NCBI RefSeq assembly: GCF_000372725.1
Contig: NW_005195368.1
Location: forward strand, 36,429-100,428
From: Emiliania huxleyi CCMP1516
Lineage: Eukaryota; Haptophyta; Isochrysidales; Noelaerhabdaceae
DNA length: 64,000 nt
Direction: 5' to 3'
Position 1 is the stretch's first letter, and each line of letters starts with the position of its first letter. The notes under the pieces were generated by a model that was not told the DNA's origin, ran no database searches, and saw nothing but the letters and a program-made list of their open reading frames with translations. The position numbers and the translations under genes are program-made. Shown here in pieces: positions 63,046 through 64,000 of this stretch.

Positions 63046-64000
63046 GTCTGGACGGAGAGAGGAGAGGAGCTAGGGAGTCGCCGTTGCCGCGCATGAGGAG
63101 ACGGGAGCACCTCCTTCCTCACCGACTGCCCAGGTTTGACCCTGGTTACCGGCATTACCTCGTTTATTCGTCCTTAGTGATCAGGCGAAAGATCGGGGGA
63201 GCCGCCTTTTGGTACTAAGGAAGTGCCCAGCCTCTTCAATCTGACGGCGCACGCAATGCATGAAATTTCCAAGTCGAAGGAGTGCTCGATGCGCAAGCAA
63301 GCGGGGATGGCCCGCCACTCGAACCCGCAAGCGGGCGTACGAACGAACCGCGAGCGGCTCGCACTCGTGGCACACAGGCGTCGACAGACGGCGCCGGGGC
63401 TAGGCGACCGAAGAGGAACTACGGCAAGAACCGCACACCACCCGCTGACGAGCGCTCGCGGAACAGGTCCGCGGCGCCCGCCAGGGGCGTGCGCGAGACA
63501 GGGCTGCGCTCGGAGCCCTTTTCTGTGAGCCGGGATTCCCTCCCGGCGGGGGTTGTGGCGGAGAGCCGGCATGGGAATCGCCGGCCCCCACCCAGGGGGT
63601 GCCCCTGCCAGGCGCCGCAAGCGGTGCCCGACAGGGGCGGGTGCCCCCCCGAGAGGTGGGGGCGGGGTCGTGATCCGGCCTATCGCCTCGGCAAGGTCCT
63701 CGGTGTGATTCTCAACAGTCAGGCAGGCTTCCAACTTTTTGCGGGGTATGGTATGGTACTCTCACGGCCCAAAGGGTGGGGGGGTAGTATGGTCCTGACC
63801 GCCCATCCCCGGTCTCCGGGAGGCTGGGTCTGTCAGCAGGCGGGGGGGTATGGTCTCGAGGGTTAGGTTAGGTTAGGTAGAAAGACGAAGAACAGCCAGG
63901 CTCGAGGCGTACCATACCAATGTTGCCTCTGCTTGTCGGCGCGCAGGCACTGGTGGTTGCGCCTCCGGCCGCCGGACAGGATGCGATCCGAAGCCTGATG
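63046..64000. other. Right edge, nothing assignable
   Basis: A 194-codon plus-strand frame (63282-63866) and a 186-codon minus frame overlap here, with Arg/Gly/Pro-rich products and no domain. A short run of GGTTA units lies at 63860-63877, too short to be a telomere. It could be the edge of an interspersed element that continues beyond the window. Confidence 0.4.

Noticed and set aside
63290-63380. A tRNA-like B-box (GGTTCGAGT on the minus strand)
   Set aside because: The T-arm does not pair, and no cloverleaf can be drawn.
63860-63880. GGTTA repeats as a telomere
   Set aside because: Only about four units, and not followed by more.

Overview
This window looks like nuclear DNA of a GC-rich unicellular alga, most likely a haptophyte (Emiliania/Prymnesium-like). 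A pelagophyte or a dinoflagellate relative cannot be excluded from the sequence alone. The reasons are about two-thirds GC with strong GC bias in codons, eukaryote-only genes (BUD23, CDK7, VPS18), many very short introns (about 49-300 nt), and an unusually high share of introns that begin GC instead of GT (by my reading about 24 of 41). Exon models were built by hand from frame, splice dinucleotides and protein-family continuity. Starts given are in-frame ATGs.

Layout. 1-10.9 kb: a terminal exon of an unknown gene, an ankyrin/U-box gene (-) diverging from BUD23 (+), a small unknown gene (-), CDK7 (+) and a bestrophin-type channel (-). 10.9-15.6 kb: gene-poor, with dispersed and direct repeats. 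15.6-22.2 kb: a crotonase-fold enzyme, a large unknown protein, two abutting 5'-truncated gene ends (NhaP-type antiporter and sulfotransferase) and a MOSC protein. 22.4-28.6 kb: an apparently complete 6.2-kb DNA transposon whose single spliced gene joins an RNase-H-fold transposase to a Ulp1-like cysteine protease. 29-35.8 kb: an unknown gene, a decayed glycosyltransferase and an 11-exon VPS18 that runs up to an assembly gap. 37.5-49.4 kb: a coiled-coil membrane protein, a three-repeat Myb factor, a WD40 protein and an F-box/RCC1 protein, with a 413-bp MITE and several repeat families between them. 51.4-63 kb: a Sec63-like membrane protein, a GOLD-domain protein, a nucleotide-binding-like protein and two acyltransferase-like genes, one holding a 1.3-kb transposon in an intron. 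63-64 kb: nothing assignable.

The genes do not form a pathway; they are ordinary housekeeping and regulatory genes in a repeat-rich landscape. The most notable signals are the intron biology (GC donors, introns lying between duplicated exon pieces, and shared short tandem repeats inside introns of unrelated genes) and the transposase-Ulp1 transposon with CACTA-like ends.
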